Of a stretch of DNA of 7,447 bases, positions 4,869 to 7,447 are shown piece after piece. The stretch covers positions 1-7,447 of the forward strand of contig JAEZBH010000250.1 in the NCBI GenBank assembly GCA_023427285.1, given 5' to 3'. The position numbers were made by a program, and so were the translations under genes. A model generated the notes under the pieces. That model was not told where the DNA came from and ran no database searches. It was given only the letters and a program-made list of their open reading frames with translations. Source of the DNA: Pseudomonadota bacterium. Lineage in GTDB: Bacteria; Pseudomonadota; Alphaproteobacteria; Sphingomonadales; Sphingomonadaceae. Every line of letters starts with the position of its first letter. Position 1 is the stretch's first letter.

Positions 4869-4897
4869 TTGTCGGGACAGCATCTCGCTTCTATAAC
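4869..4897 (+). promoter_or_regulatory. Promoter of coxB-coxA
   Basis: ttgtcg (4869-4874) and tataac (4892-4897, five of six matches) are separated by exactly 17 nt. Transcription would start near 4904, giving a leader of about 40 nt. The leader contains a short hairpin, ccgcc (4912-4916) with ggcgg (4921-4925), just before the ribosome binding site ggcgggg (4934-4940). Confidence 0.62.
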
Positions 4898-4945
4898 GCG
4901 GGCGATTATGGCCGCCTTCCGGCGGTAAGTAATGGCGGGGTCACA

Positions 4946-5806
4946 ATGAGAAAGATCACTAGCACGGTTCAGATGCTGGTTGCGGGGGCGGCACTGTGGG
5001 CCGGCACCGCTCAGACCGCATCCGCGAACCCGGCCGGCCACCCGATTGAAAAGGGCCTCGGGCTTCAGGCGCCCGTGACCGAAGTCGGTGAGTTCGGCGT
5101 TTGGATGTACAACGGTTGGCTTCTGCCGATCATCGTTGCCATCACGCTGTTCGTCACGGCGCTTCTGGTTTGGGTTGTCATCCGGTATCGCGCCGGCGCG
5201 AATCCGGAGCCGTCCAAGACGTCGCACAACACCCTGATCGAGGTGATCTGGACCGTTGTGCCGGTGCTTATCCTGGTGGCGATTGCCATTCCTTCTTTCA
5301 AGCTGCTCTATTCCCAGTACACGCCGCCCAAGGCGGACATGACGCTGAAGGTCACTGGCCATCAGTGGTACTGGTCGTATGAGTACATGGATCAGGACGG
5401 CCTGTCGTTCGACGCCGTGATGCTGAGCGACGAGGAAGCCAAGGCGGCTGACCTGCCGCGCCTGCTGGCGACCGACAACCGCGTGGTCGTTCCGGTCGGC
5501 AAGACCGTGAAGCTGCTCATCACCGCTTCGGACGTGATCCACTCGTGGACCATTCCGTCCTTCTTCGTGAAGATGGACGCCGTTCCCGGCCGCATCAACG
5601 AAGCCTGGTTCAAGGCCGAAAAGCCCGGCATATATTACGGTCAGTGCTCTGAACTGTGCGGTATCCGCCACGGCTTCATGCCGATCATGGTGGAAGTTGT
5701 GACCGAAGAGCAGTTCGCCGCGTGGCTGGCAGAGGCAAAGACCAAGTTCGCCTCCAACGCTGCTGCCGAGCAGTATGCTTCAGCCGACGTGATCGTGCGG
5801 CAGTAA
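4946..5806 (+). CDS. coxB: Cytochrome c oxidase subunit II
   Basis: Subunit II takes electrons from cytochrome c at its CuA centre and passes them to haem a in subunit I, in the cytoplasmic membrane with its CuA domain in the periplasm. The 286-residue product starts with a signal peptide (likely cut after residue 27, ASA). Two membrane helices follow at about 57-79 and 97-121. The periplasmic cupredoxin domain has the aromatic GHQWYWSYEY (139-147, W141 near the cytochrome c docking site). All CuA ligands are present: H199, C234, E236, C238, H242 and M245. E99 in HNTLIEVIWT corresponds to the K-channel entry glutamate. The reading frame extends upstream to a TTG at 4838, but the ATG at 4946 has the signal peptide, a ribosome binding site 5 nt away and the promoter just upstream. 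coxA follows after about 20 bp in the same transcription unit. Confidence 0.96.
   Translation: MRKITSTVQMLVAGAALWAGTAQTASANPAGHPIEKGLGLQAPVTEVGEFGVWMYNGWLLPIIVAITLFVTALLVWVVIRYRAGANPEPSKTSHNTLIEVIWTVVPVLILVAIAIPSFKLLYSQYTPPKADMTLKVTGHQWYWSYEYMDQDGLSFDAVMLSDEEAKAADLPRLLATDNRVVVPVGKTVKLLITASDVIHSWTIPSFFVKMDAVPGRINEAWFKAEKPGIYYGQCSELCGIRHGFMPIMVEVVTEEQFAAWLAEAKTKFASNAAAEQYASADVIVRQ

Positions 5807-7447
<1,641 letters not shown>

Noticed and set aside
4838..4945. N-terminal extension of coxB from a TTG start
   Set aside because: The 36 extra residues precede a complete signal peptide, and the predicted cox promoter and ribosome binding site lie within or after this stretch.

Overview
The window looks like chromosomal DNA from a GC-rich alphaproteobacterium. 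The evidence is the coxB-coxA pair of an A-type (aa3) cytochrome c oxidase with a His-rich CoxA N-terminus, a class II DAHP synthase, a bfd-bfr pair and a DUF2061 protein. I infer this from gene types and wording; the genus cannot be read from the sequence. Most of the content is core metabolism. I see no insertion sequence, phage gene, CRISPR array, tRNA or rRNA.

Layout from left to right: (1) the 3' end of a plus-strand class II DAHP synthase gene (shikimate pathway), closed by a strong intrinsic terminator. (2) A block of about 185 bp (823-1006) with two diverged copies of a foldable repeat, a partial third copy and a separate 44-bp palindrome. Its right edge contains the stop codon of the next gene. 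(3) On the minus strand, bacterioferritin (bfr) preceded by bacterioferritin-associated ferredoxin (bfd), together an iron storage and release module. (4) A divergent intergenic stretch with a possible iron-regulator site on the bfd side, then a plus-strand exported M20-family amidohydrolase with its own terminator. (5) A small DUF2061 membrane protein whose promoter overlaps a striking 25-bp palindrome. (6) A bidirectional terminator shared with a convergent minus-strand gene for a two-[2Fe-2S] subunit of a molybdenum hydroxylase; its catalytic subunit is not next to it. (7) A non-coding stretch of about 390 bp with inverted repeats and a good promoter, then coxB (subunit II) and coxA (subunit I, cut by the window end).

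Functionally, bfd and bfr work together: Bfd docks on the Bfr shell and passes electrons in to release stored iron. coxB and coxA encode the two catalytic subunits of the terminal oxidase. The remaining genes look like independent transcription units. The least explained part of the window is the repeat block at 823-1006. Its two copies differ by changes that preserve base pairing, which suggests selection on the folded form.

Three annotated starts differ from the longest possible reading frame because of the ribosome binding site and family alignment: bfr (ATG at 1485, not TTG at 1491), the [2Fe-2S] subunit (ATG at 4537, not 4558) and coxB (ATG at 4946, not TTG at 4838).
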